Both the position numbers and the translations under genes were made by a program. From Spirochaetaceae bacterium (lineage in GTDB: Bacteria; Spirochaetota; Spirochaetia; Treponematales; Treponemataceae), in NCBI GenBank assembly GCA_031272345.1, contig JAISTZ010000031.1, positions 1 through 8,367 on the forward strand: 8,367 nt of DNA, written 5' to 3'. The notes under the pieces are model-generated. The model was not told the DNA's origin and did no database searches. It was given only the letters and a program-made list of their open reading frames with translations. Position 1 is the stretch's first letter. Every line of letters starts with the position of its first letter. Shown one piece after another: positions 1 through 5,530 of the stretch.

Positions 1-791
1 AGGTAAAAGAGAAACTCCTCGCCCTGGAGGAGCCGGAGCTGGAATTTTCGGTGATTTTTTCCGGGAAGAAGAGCAAAAAGGTGAACGGCCTCTACAAGAG
101 CAATACCAGGGAGATCATCATTCACAACCGGAACTTCGAGGCCGGGAGCCCCGAGGGGGACAACCTCCTGCTCTACACGGCGATCCACGAGTACGCCCAT
201 CACCTTCACGCCTGTTCCAGGGGCGGGACCCTCCCCGCCAGGGCCCACAACGCCGAATTCAGGGCGATCCTCCACGGGCTGCTGGAGAAGGCCGAAAGCC
301 TGGGACTCTATAGAAATGTGTTCGCCGGTTCCGGGGAACTTTCCAAGCTCACCGGGATCATCCGGGAGAAGTATCTGAAGGAGAACGGGGAGCTCCTCAA
401 AGACCTGGGGGCCCAGCTCCTCAAGGCCCGGGAGCTCTGCGAGGCCGCGGGGGGCCGCTTCGAAGACTACCTGGACCGCTCCCTCTGCATCCCCCGGAGC
501 GCGGCGAACCTGGCCATCAGGATGCACCAGTACAACCTGGACCCCCGGACAGGCCCGGACAATATGCGTTTCCTCGCGGGCATCAGGAACGAGGACGACC
601 GGCAGGCCGCGGAGGCCGCCCTCATAAAGGGCAGCAGCCCCGACAAGGTGAAGATCGCCCTCCGCTCCCAAAAATCCGCCCAGGACCCGGTGAAGGAGCT
701 GGAAAGGGAAAAACAGCGCCTTGAGCGCACCATCGCCTCCCTCACCAACCGCCTGGAAGAGGTGGAGGAGAAGCTCAAGGGCGGCGCCTGA
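1..791 (+). CDS. Zinc-metallopeptidase-like protein with DUF3102-like region and C-terminal coiled coil (5' partial)
   Basis: The reading frame is open from base 3 at the left edge. A GTG at 51 is a possible start, but the upstream codons (reading VKEKLLALEEPELEFS) look like normal protein and no ribosome site precedes the GTG, so the gene probably begins outside the window. Codons 186-200 encode HEYAH, a HExxH zinc site. An AHNAEF at about 243-260 could supply the third ligand, as in SprT/M48-like zincins, which suggests a zinc-dependent peptidase. The middle part (about 400-530) has the look of a DUF3102-like region: a helix rich in Ala and Glu, then GRFEDYLDR and a serine/alanine helix-turn pattern. 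The last 35 residues (about 690-785) are a charged heptad coiled coil with ELEREKQRLE. No signal peptide or membrane segment is visible in this part, so it is likely cytoplasmic. The zinc motif is seen directly. The family names and any DNA-related role are inference, and the substrate is unknown. Confidence 0.7.
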   Translation, partial: VKEKLLALEEPELEFSVIFSGKKSKKVNGLYKSNTREIIIHNRNFEAGSPEGDNLLLYTAIHEYAHHLHACSRGGTLPARAHNAEFRAILHGLLEKAESLGLYRNVFAGSGELSKLTGIIREKYLKENGELLKDLGAQLLKARELCEAAGGRFEDYLDRSLCIPRSAANLAIRMHQYNLDPRTGPDNMRFLAGIRNEDDRQAAEAALIKGSSPDKVKIALRSQKSAQDPVKELEREKQRLERTIASLTNRLEEVEEKLKGGA

Positions 792-798
792 AAGCGCC
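783..798. repeat. Short inverted repeat over the stop codon of the peptidase-like gene
   Basis: GGCGC (783-787) and GCGCC (794-798) can pair around a 6-nt loop that contains the TGA stop at 789-791. The last base is shared with the following, stronger hairpin, so the two stems compete slightly. With only five pairs it may be chance in GC-rich DNA. Confidence 0.3.
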
Positions 799-821
799 TC
801 GAAAAACCACCGTTTTTCGAG
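798..821. repeat. Perfect 10-bp hairpin between the peptidase-like and ATL genes
   Basis: CTCGAAAAAC (798-807) and GTTTTTCGAG (812-821) are exact reverse complements around the loop CACC. The stem lies in the 52-nt gap between the two co-directional genes, 11 nt upstream of the GGAGG ribosome site of the second. No T-run follows on the + strand, so it is not a classical rho-independent terminator for the upstream gene. It could be an mRNA-processing or stabilising hairpin, a weak attenuator, or one copy of a dispersed repeat. Confidence 0.65.
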
Positions 822-843
822 TGCCGGCGGCGGGAGGGACAGA

Positions 844-1158
844 ATGCTCGAATCCACCAGGAAGATCATCGCGCTGATAAAGGCGGTGCCGCCGGGCCGG
901 GTCTCGAGTTACCGGGACATCGCCCTGGCCGCGGGGATGCCCGGGGGCGCCCGGCAGGTGGCCCGGGTCCTTCACTCCCTGTCCGGGAAAGAGGGCCTCC
1001 CCTGGCACCGCATCATCCGGGCCGGCGGCGGCATCGCCCTCCCCCCCGGCGGGGGCCTGGAGCTGCAGGCCGCCCTCCTCCGCTCCGAGGGAGTCGAAGT
1101 CTCCCCCTCAGGCAGGGTTGATATGAGCCGCTTCGCCCTGGGGCAGGCAGGGAAGTAA
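844..1158 (+). CDS. Alkyltransferase-like (ATL) DNA-binding protein, MGMT family
   Basis: This 104-aa protein has the DNA-binding fold of O6-alkylguanine-DNA alkyltransferases. The start is the ATG at 844, six bases after GGAGG at 833-837; the open frame extends further upstream but only into the preceding gene. GRVSSYRDIA (residues 18-27) matches the conserved segment holding the MGMT tyrosine. GGARQVARVLH (34-44) is the recognition helix with a candidate arginine finger at Arg37. The active-site motif, normally PCHR, reads PWHRII (53-58): the alkyl-accepting Cys is replaced by Trp54. That substitution defines the ATL class, which does not repair alkyl groups itself but binds O6-alkylguanine, bends the DNA and hands the lesion to nucleotide excision repair. 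The length is typical for ATLs, with no N-terminal Ada or RNase-H-like domain. It follows the peptidase-like gene by 52 nt and may be co-transcribed. Family and non-catalytic nature are well supported; the repair role comes from characterised homologues. Confidence 0.9.
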   Translation: MLESTRKIIALIKAVPPGRVSSYRDIALAAGMPGGARQVARVLHSLSGKEGLPWHRIIRAGGGIALPPGGGLELQAALLRSEGVEVSPSGRVDMSRFALGQAGK

Positions 1159-1161
1159 AAA

Positions 1162-1250
1162 TCCGTGTCCATCTGCGTGTATCTGTGGACCCTCTTAATT
1201 CGTGTGGTTACACTTGTCCCCAGGGCAAGTGCGAGGTTCGTGGTAAAATA
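1162..1250. repeat. Degenerate GTG-rich short repeats with about 10-nt period in the convergent intergenic region
   Basis: The 124-nt gap between the ATL and lipoprotein stops (1159-1282) begins with similar units at roughly 10-nt steps: ATCCGTGTCC (1161), ATCTGCGTGT (1171), ATCTGTGGAC (1181), then after a break CGTGTGGTTA (1201) and TTCGTGGTA (from about 1238). The style resembles CGTGT/CTGTGG intergenic repeats common in many bacterial genomes, though this comes from memory and was not checked. No coding potential was seen here. Confidence 0.45.
1211..1231. repeat. Imperfect hairpin between convergent genes
   Basis: CACTTG (1211-1216) pairs with CAAGTG (1226-1231), with two further C:G pairs inside after an unpaired T at 1217. 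It lies about 50 nt past the lipoprotein stop, read on the - strand, and could help end transcription of either convergent gene. Neither side has a T-run, so a terminator role is uncertain. Confidence 0.35.
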
Positions 1251-1282
1251 TTCTTTGATCAGCCCATCCCTCAGTATTTCTC

Positions 1283-1759
1283 CTACGCAGTGGCCATGAC
1301 CTGTGCGGTCTGGGTGTTGAGCGCCCGGAGCCGCAGCCGCCGCAGGTCGCCTGAGCCCGTGACCGCCCCGGTGATGATGACGTTTGCCCCGATGATCTTA
1401 CCGATGGACACGGCAGTTGCGTCGTCCACTTCGCCCGACATCTGGAAGCCCTGCTCTTTGCGGATCTGGTCCAACTGGGAGCGGTCAATCAGGGTGAAGC
1501 CATCGTTCACCATGATGTACTCAAGTTCGCTGGTGATGTACTCCGTGACATCCCGGTCCCTGGATGTTACATAGACGATGGCGATCCGCGAGCGGGGCTG
1601 GATGTGGTTCATCACCTGGTTCGCCGCCCGCTCAAGCCCGCTTTCCACCCCCGACGGCTGGTAGACCGCAGCCGGGGCATCGCTTGACGCGCAGGAGGAA
1701 AGCACCCCCAGTACCAGCGCAAGCGCGGTCATCACACACAAAATCCTTCTTTTTTTCAC
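1283..1759 (-). CDS. CsgG/LpoB-like lipoprotein
   Basis: This 158-aa predicted lipoprotein starts at a GTG (1759-1757) preceded at 6 nt by a perfect AAGGAG (1771-1766); the frame is open further upstream, but without a better start. Residues 1-22 are a lipoprotein signal peptide: basic VKKRR, a hydrophobic core, then the lipobox LSSC with Cys23 as the lipidated residue. The body reads as the alpha/beta fold of the CsgG / penicillin-binding-protein-activator LpoB group: a strand IAIVYV (about 59-64), a helix ending SELEYIM, then DGFTLIDRSQLDQIRKEQ, then a helix with IGKIIGANVIITGAVTG. Such proteins sit on the periplasmic face of an outer or cytoplasmic membrane and act in cell-wall synthase activation or export; this protein's exact partner cannot be told. 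The stop TAG is followed in frame by Glu-Lys-Tyr-TGA, hinting at loss of a few terminal residues. It is divergent from an XRE regulator and likely controlled by the shared operator. The family is moderately sure, the function is not. Confidence 0.8.
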   Translation of the reverse strand: MKKRRILCVMTALALVLGVLSSCASSDAPAAVYQPSGVESGLERAANQVMNHIQPRSRIAIVYVTSRDRDVTEYITSELEYIMVNDGFTLIDRSQLDQIRKEQGFQMSGEVDDATAVSIGKIIGANVIITGAVTGSGDLRRLRLRALNTQTAQVMATA

Positions 1760-1765
1760 GCAATA

Positions 1766-1771
1766 CTCCTT
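1766..1771 (-). promoter_or_regulatory. Ribosome binding site fixing the GTG start of the lipoprotein gene
   Basis: The - strand reads AAGGAG, six bases before the GTG at 1759. It decides in favour of this start over codons farther upstream in the same open frame, and the resulting protein begins with a textbook lipoprotein signal peptide. Confidence 0.8.
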
Positions 1772-1867
1772 GTTTGCCGCTCTCCGGCGTAACCACCGGA
1801 AACGGCTGTCTGTTTTTTCATTCCCGCCCGAAGATCGGACGTGAGCACACACCGTGCTTTTTAAGCA

Positions 1868-1897
1868 ATGATATTGACCTTTATGGCAGTGTGTCAA
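1868..1897 (-). promoter_or_regulatory. Sigma70-type promoter for the lipoprotein gene
   Basis: On the - strand a consensus -35 TTGACA (1897-1892) is followed after 18 nt by TATCAT (1873-1868), one mismatch from TATAAT. Transcription would start near 1861 and leave a leader of about 100 nt before the GTG at 1759. The -10 lies inside the left arm of the inverted repeat at 1863-1923, so a protein bound there would block RNA polymerase. Confidence 0.65.
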
Positions 1898-1918
1898 GTC
1901 TCATAAGGCATATATCAT
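1891..1918 (+). promoter_or_regulatory. Probable promoter for the XRE regulator
   Basis: TATCAT at 1913-1918 is the mirror copy of the - strand -10. The best -35 at usable spacing is GTGTCA (1891-1896), four of six matches with a 16-nt spacer, so this promoter looks weaker than its divergent partner. Predicted start is near 1925, giving a leader of about 20 nt to the ATG at 1946. It lies within the inverted repeat. Confidence 0.45.
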
Positions 1919-1945
1919 TGCTTCGCTGGCAAGCGGGTAAAAACT

Positions 1946-2287
1946 ATGGAAAATATCAGAGAAATACTGGCGAACAATATCAGGACACACCGGCGGAGGC
2001 TCGGCATTTCCCAGCCTCGCCTGGCAGAGCTGGCTGACCTGTCCACCCATTACGTCGCCATGATAGAAACGACACGGAAGTTTCCGACCCCCGAAGTGCT
2101 GGGACGGCTTGCCGCCGCTCTGGGAATCGCCACCCATGAACTTTTTTCCGTGCCAACCTCCCCGAAAGACGCTTTGGAACGGGTCCATCAGGAAGTTATC
2201 ACCGACATCAGAGCTGTTTTAGCTGACATTGAAAAAGTCGTAGATGAATCTGTCCAAAAGGCGCTTTCCGGCAAACATAAGACATAG
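1946..2287 (+). CDS. XRE-family helix-turn-helix transcriptional regulator
   Basis: This 113-aa protein has an N-terminal XRE/Cro-type HTH at about residues 5-67: NNIRTHRRRLGISQ, AELADLSTHYVAMIE as the turn and recognition helix, then a closing section with VLGRLAAALGI and HELF. Residues 75-113 form a predicted amphipathic helix (ALERVHQEVITDIRAVLADIE), probably for dimerisation; no ligand or peptidase domain is present. The ATG at 1946 is the only sensible start because TAA lies in frame at 1904-1906 and no start codon falls between. Its ribosome site is weak (GCGGG). It likely acts as a cytoplasmic repressor on the inverted repeat just upstream, controlling itself and the divergent lipoprotein gene. 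Its base composition is less GC-rich than the genes on either side, suggesting separate acquisition. DNA-binding is well supported; targets are inferred from position. Confidence 0.88.
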   Translation: MENIREILANNIRTHRRRLGISQPRLAELADLSTHYVAMIETTRKFPTPEVLGRLAAALGIATHELFSVPTSPKDALERVHQEVITDIRAVLADIEKVVDESVQKALSGKHKT

Positions 2288-2445
2288 ACTAGCCGCCCGC
2301 ACAGCAAAGCGCGAACCGCCGCCGGGGGCCTCCCCCAGCGATTCCCGCCTCCGAATCCTCCGTTTTTGCCCCTCCCCGCGCCGCCTGTCCGCCTCGACAG
2401 ACCGCCCGGCGGCCCCCGCAAAAGCCCACCGGGAACCTTGATTTT
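2288..2445. other. Noncoding interval upstream of the activase gene
   Basis: No convincing gene lies between the XRE stop and the activase. The stretch is GC-rich, with C-runs on the + strand, and includes GGGGGCCTCCCCC near 2324, able to form a 5-bp hairpin with no T-run. Toward its right end it becomes T-rich just before the candidate starts of the activase gene. Confidence 0.5.
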
Positions 2446-2464
2446 TTGATCCGGTTTTTATACC
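2438..2464 (+). promoter_or_regulatory. Weak candidate promoter for the activase gene
   Basis: TTGATT (2438-2443) and TATACC (2459-2464) are spaced 15 nt, shorter than ideal. If real, transcription would begin at about 2471-2473, almost on the ATG at 2473, giving a leaderless message. That would explain why neither candidate start has a ribosome site. Confidence 0.25.
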
Positions 2465-4326
2465 CTGACCCCATGGTCTCCGGCGCACCCCTGCGGGTTG
2501 GAATAGACGTGGGCTCCACCACGGTCAAAATTGCCGTGCTCGATGAAAGCGGCGCAATGCTCTACGGCGATTACGAGCGCCACAGGGCGGACATCCGCAG
2601 CACCATCGTCACGGTGGTCACCAGGGCGCTCGATGCTGTGGAAGCCCTCTGCGAGGCCGGGGGCGCCCAGGGCCTCAGCGTGATGGTCACCGGGTCCGGG
2701 GGGCTTTCGGTGTCCCACTGGCTGTCGATTCCCTTCATCCAGGAAGTGGTCGCCGGGGCGGAGTCGGTCAAGCGGCAGATTCCCCGCACGGACGTGGCAA
2801 TAGAATTGGGGGGGGAGGACGCCAAGATCACGTATTTTTCCCGGGGATCCATCGAGCAGCGCATGAACGGCACCTGCGCCGGGGGCACCGGCGCGTTCAT
2901 CGACCAGATGGCGGCCCTCCTGGAGACCGACGCCGCTGGCTTGAACGAACTGTGCAGGAACGCCACCACGATTTACCCCATTGCGGCCCGGTGCGGGGTC
3001 TTTGCCAAGACCGACATCCAGCCCCTGATCAACGAGGGCGCCCGCCGGGAGGACATCGCGGCCAGCATCTTCCAGGCCGTGGTGAGCCAGACGATTTCCG
3101 GCCTTGCCTGCGGGAAGCCGATTCGGGGGAACGTGGCCTTCCTGGGGGGCCCCCTCCACTTTCTTGACCAACTGCGGGAGCGGTTCATCACCACACTCAA
3201 GCTTCCCCCGGAGGCGGTGATTGCCCCGGAGAACTCCCAGTTGTTCGTGGCGGCGGGCTCGGCCCTGTCGGCCCGGCTCGACCCGCCCTCCCCTTCCCCG
3301 CCGGACTGCACGGCCATGCCCGGGGCGTCCGCGGCGGAGTCACCCTTCATCACGATTAGCGGCCTCAGGGAGTCCCTCAAGGCCCTGGAGGGCGCCGAGA
3401 TGACCGAGGTGCAGCGCCTCCCGCCGTTATTTAAAAGCAGCGAAGACCTGGACGCCTTCCGGGCCAGGCACGGGGAGCAAAAAGCCGCCAGGGCGAATCT
3501 GGACGAAGCAAAGGGCCCCGTGTTTTTGGGCCTGGACGCGGGTTCCACCACCACAAAGGCCGTCCTGATTGACGGAACGGGCGCGATTCTGTGGGACTTT
3601 TACGCCGTGAACGCGGGGAACCCCGTGGACCTGGCCGTGCGGGTCCTCAAGGATTTGTACCGTCGGCTCCCGCCCTCGGTGTATATCGCCCGGTCGGTCT
3701 CCACGGGCTACGGGGAGGCCCTCTTTCAGGCGGCCCTCAACGTCGACGCCGGGGAGGTGGAGACCATCGCCCACTACCGGGCCGCGGACTTCTTCCTGCC
3801 TGGGGTGGAATTCCTCCTGGACATCGGAGGCCAGGACATGAAGTGCCTCCGCATGAAGGACGGGGCGATCACGTCAATCCAGTTGAACGAAGCCTGCTCC
3901 GCCGGGTGCGGCAGCTTCCTGGAAAACTTCGCCCGGTCCCTGGGCATGAGCATCCAGGACTTTGCCCAGAAGGCCCTGTTCGCCGAGCGCCCCGTGGACC
4001 TGGGGAGCCGGTGCACGGTGTTCATGAACAGCCGGGTAAAACAGGCGCAAAAGGAAGGGGCCACCGTGGCGGACATCTCCGCGGGGCTTTCCTACTCGGT
4101 CATAAAGAACGCCCTCTTCAAGGTGATAAAACTGCGGAACACCTCGGAAATCGGCGCCAGGGTGGTGGTGCAGGGGGGCACCTTCAACAACGACTCCGTG
4201 CTCCGGGCCTTTGAGTTGATTTCCGGGCTCAACGTGTACCGCCCGGACGTGGCGGGCCTGATGGGGGCCTACGGGGCCGCGTTGATCGCCCTGGACCAGG
4301 CGTCGGCCACGCAGAATCCGCTTTGA
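2446..4326 (+). CDS. Tandem acyl-CoA dehydratase activase (BadF/BadG/BcrA/BcrD/HgdC-type ATPase)
   Basis: This 626-aa protein holds two ASKHA-type activase domains in tandem. Positions here count from the TTG at 2446; ATG 2473 (617 aa) begins closer to the first domain and is an equally plausible start, and neither has a good ribosome site. Domain 1 opens with the phosphate loop [10 protein letters not shown] (19-28) and carries [11 protein letters not shown] (Cys144) and ARCGVF (Cys183). Domain 2 repeats this with [10 protein letters not shown] (362-371), [10 protein letters not shown] (Cys484) and SRCTVF (Cys523). Each cysteine pair is 39 apart, matching the Cys127/Cys166 cluster ligands known in Acidaminococcus HgdC. 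Such proteins use ATP hydrolysis to drive an electron at very low potential from a bridging [4Fe-4S] cluster into a 2-hydroxyacyl-CoA dehydratase or benzoyl-CoA-reductase-type partner. Larger relatives continue into DUF2229 and dehydratase-like regions; this one stops after domain 2, and no partner gene is in view. Family is very sure, substrate unknown. It is oxygen-sensitive chemistry, pointing to an anaerobe. Confidence 0.92.
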   Translation: MIRFLYPDPMVSGAPLRVGIDVGSTTVKIAVLDESGAMLYGDYERHRADIRSTIVTVVTRALDAVEALCEAGGAQGLSVMVTGSGGLSVSHWLSIPFIQEVVAGAESVKRQIPRTDVAIELGGEDAKITYFSRGSIEQRMNGTCAGGTGAFIDQMAALLETDAAGLNELCRNATTIYPIAARCGVFAKTDIQPLINEGARREDIAASIFQAVVSQTISGLACGKPIRGNVAFLGGPLHFLDQLRERFITTLKLPPEAVIAPENSQLFVAAGSALSARLDPPSPSPPDCTAMPGASAAESPFITISGLRESLKALEGAEMTEVQRLPPLFKSSEDLDAFRARHGEQKAARANLDEAKGPVFLGLDAGSTTTKAVLIDGTGAILWDFYAVNAGNPVDLAVRVLKDLYRRLPPSVYIARSVSTGYGEALFQAALNVDAGEVETIAHYRAADFFLPGVEFLLDIGGQDMKCLRMKDGAITSIQLNEACSAGCGSFLENFARSLGMSIQDFAQKALFAERPVDLGSRCTVFMNSRVKQAQKEGATVADISAGLSYSVIKNALFKVIKLRNTSEIGARVVVQGGTFNNDSVLRAFELISGLNVYRPDVAGLMGAYGAALIALDQASATQNPL

Positions 4327-4343
4327 TATGCTTTTCAGCCCGC

Positions 4344-4372
4344 TGGACACTCCCCGGGGCTTTCGGTATGAT
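4344..4372 (+). promoter_or_regulatory. Sigma70-type promoter of the BMP transporter operon
   Basis: TGGACA (4344-4349) and TATGAT (4367-4372) are five of six matches each to the -35 and -10 consensus with an ideal 17-nt spacer. Transcription would start near 4379, about 30 nt before the lipoprotein ATG at 4409. The promoter lies in the short gap after the activase stop, so the transporter genes can be expressed separately from the activase. Confidence 0.7.
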
Positions 4373-4397
4373 GGAATCATCAGAAACAAACACATTC

Positions 4398-4403
4398 AAG
4401 GAG
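4398..4403 (+). promoter_or_regulatory. Ribosome binding site fixing the BMP lipoprotein start
   Basis: AAGGAG ends five bases before the ATG at 4409. The open frame runs upstream to an ATG at 4328, but only the start at 4409 has this site and gives a proper signal peptide. Confidence 0.85.
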
Positions 4404-4408
4404 TGATT

Positions 4409-5515
4409 ATGAAGAAAATTCTGTTGTTGGCTGCTCTCACCGTGCTGGCGGGAACCCTGTCCCTGGGGTGCAGCAAGAAGACGGAGGCGGCAAGCGCCGC
4501 CCCGCGGAAACTCACCAAGGACAACATCAAGGTGGGGTTCGTGTACATCGGCACCGTCAACGACGAAGGGTACACCCAGGCCCACGACAAGGGACGCCTG
4601 GAATTGGAAAAGATGGGGGTGCGCTGTGTGTACTTGGAAAACGTCCCTGAGAACGCGGACTGCGAGAAGGCGATCCGGGACCTCATCGACGAGGGCTGCA
4701 ACGTGATTTACACCACCAGCTTCGGGTTTATGGACTGGACGGAAAAGGTCGCCAAGGAGTATCCCGACATAAAGTTCGCCCACTGTTCGGGGTACAAGCG
4801 GCTTCCCAACATGTCAACCTACTTCGGCAAGATCTACCAGGCCCGCTACCTCGCGGGCATCGTGGCGGGGCTCAACACCAGGGAGAACAAGATCGGCTAT
4901 GTGGCGGCCTTCCCCATCCCGGAGGTGATCCGGGGCATCAACGCCTTCACCCTGGGGGTGCAGTCGGTGAACAAGAATGCCGCGGTTCAGGTCCTCTGGA
5001 CGAACACCTGGTTCGACCCGAGCGTGGAAAAACAGGCCGCCCTGGAGCTCCTCAACCAGCGCTGCGACGTTATCGCCCAGCACCAGGACACCACGGCCCC
5101 CCAGATTGCCGCCCAGGAGCGGAACGTCCTGGCCATCGGCTACAACGTGCCCACAGCGAACGCCGCGCCCCGGGCATACCTCACGGCGCCCCTCTTCCAC
5201 TGGGACAAGTTCTACGTGAACGACGTGCAGAAGATCCTGGACGGAACCTGGACGAGCCGGGCCGTGTGGGACGGGCTCGACACGGGCATGGTCTCCCTGG
5301 ACAACATCACCAACCTGGCGAAGGCCGGCACCACTGAAGCCGTCAAAGCCGCGGAGGACAAGATCGTTTCAGGGGCCCTCAAGGTTTTCGCCGGACCCCT
5401 GGTTGACCAGACCGGGGCGGTAAAGGTCCCCGCCGGAACCGTGATGACCGACGACGAAGTTTGGAACATGGGCTGGTTTGTGCAAGGGGTGATTGGCAAC
5501 ATCCCGTCGAACTGA
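4409..5515 (+). CDS. BMP/PnrA-family substrate-binding lipoprotein of an ABC importer
   Basis: This 368-aa protein is the extracytoplasmic binding component of an ABC importer. Residues 1-20 form a lipoprotein signal peptide (MKKILLL, hydrophobic core, lipobox LSLGC) with Cys21 as the lipidated residue. The mature part is a periplasmic-binding fold of the basic-membrane-protein family: VGFVYIGTVNDEGYTQAHDKGR (first 20 at residues 42-61) is the first strand and substrate loop; YLENVPE follows; NVIYTTSFGFMDW (98-110), KFAHCSGY (122-129), the IYQARYLAGIVAG hinge helix (142-154), KIGYVAAFPIPEVIRGINAF (161-180) and VIAQHQDTTAP (221-231) match the group resembling Med and other BMP proteins. Members such as Treponema TmpC/PnrA bind purine nucleosides, so nucleoside uptake is the likely role, though the present subgroup may differ in ligand. 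The ATPase gene follows after 15 nt, and a promoter and strong ribosome site precede it. Family very sure, ligand inferred. Confidence 0.93.
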   Translation: MKKILLLAALTVLAGTLSLGCSKKTEAASAAPRKLTKDNIKVGFVYIGTVNDEGYTQAHDKGRLELEKMGVRCVYLENVPENADCEKAIRDLIDEGCNVIYTTSFGFMDWTEKVAKEYPDIKFAHCSGYKRLPNMSTYFGKIYQARYLAGIVAGLNTRENKIGYVAAFPIPEVIRGINAFTLGVQSVNKNAAVQVLWTNTWFDPSVEKQAALELLNQRCDVIAQHQDTTAPQIAAQERNVLAIGYNVPTANAAPRAYLTAPLFHWDKFYVNDVQKILDGTWTSRAVWDGLDTGMVSLDNITNLAKAGTTEAVKAAEDKIVSGALKVFAGPLVDQTGAVKVPAGTVMTDDEVWNMGWFVQGVIGNIPSN

Positions 5516-5530
5516 CCCAGGGCTGCGCCG

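Larger units (their letters stand above)
1863..1923. promoter_or_regulatory. Perfect 12-bp inverted repeat, putative operator between divergent genes
   Basis: AAGCAATGATAT (1863-1874) and ATATCATTGCTT (1912-1923) are exact reverse complements separated by 37 nt. A second, weaker pair nests inside: CCTTTATG (1878-1885) with CATAAGG (1902-1908), one base bulged. The arms sit on the -10 elements of both divergent promoters. The adjacent XRE-type regulator is the natural candidate to bind here, so autorepression plus control of the lipoprotein gene is inferred. As RNA it could also fold into a long stem-loop. Confidence 0.65.

Noticed and set aside
1760..1897. N-terminal extension of the lipoprotein frame upstream of the GTG
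   Set aside because: It would hide the signal peptide and crosses the leader and promoter; the AAGGAG before GTG 1759 fixes the true start.
2324..2336. GGGGGCCTCCCCC hairpin as terminator after the XRE gene
   Set aside because: A 5-bp stem with a 3-nt loop and no T-run in a C-rich stretch is likely chance.
2458..3171. 237-codon open frame on the - strand
   Set aside because: Antisense to activase domain 1; a shadow of GC-rich codons with no protein-like pattern.
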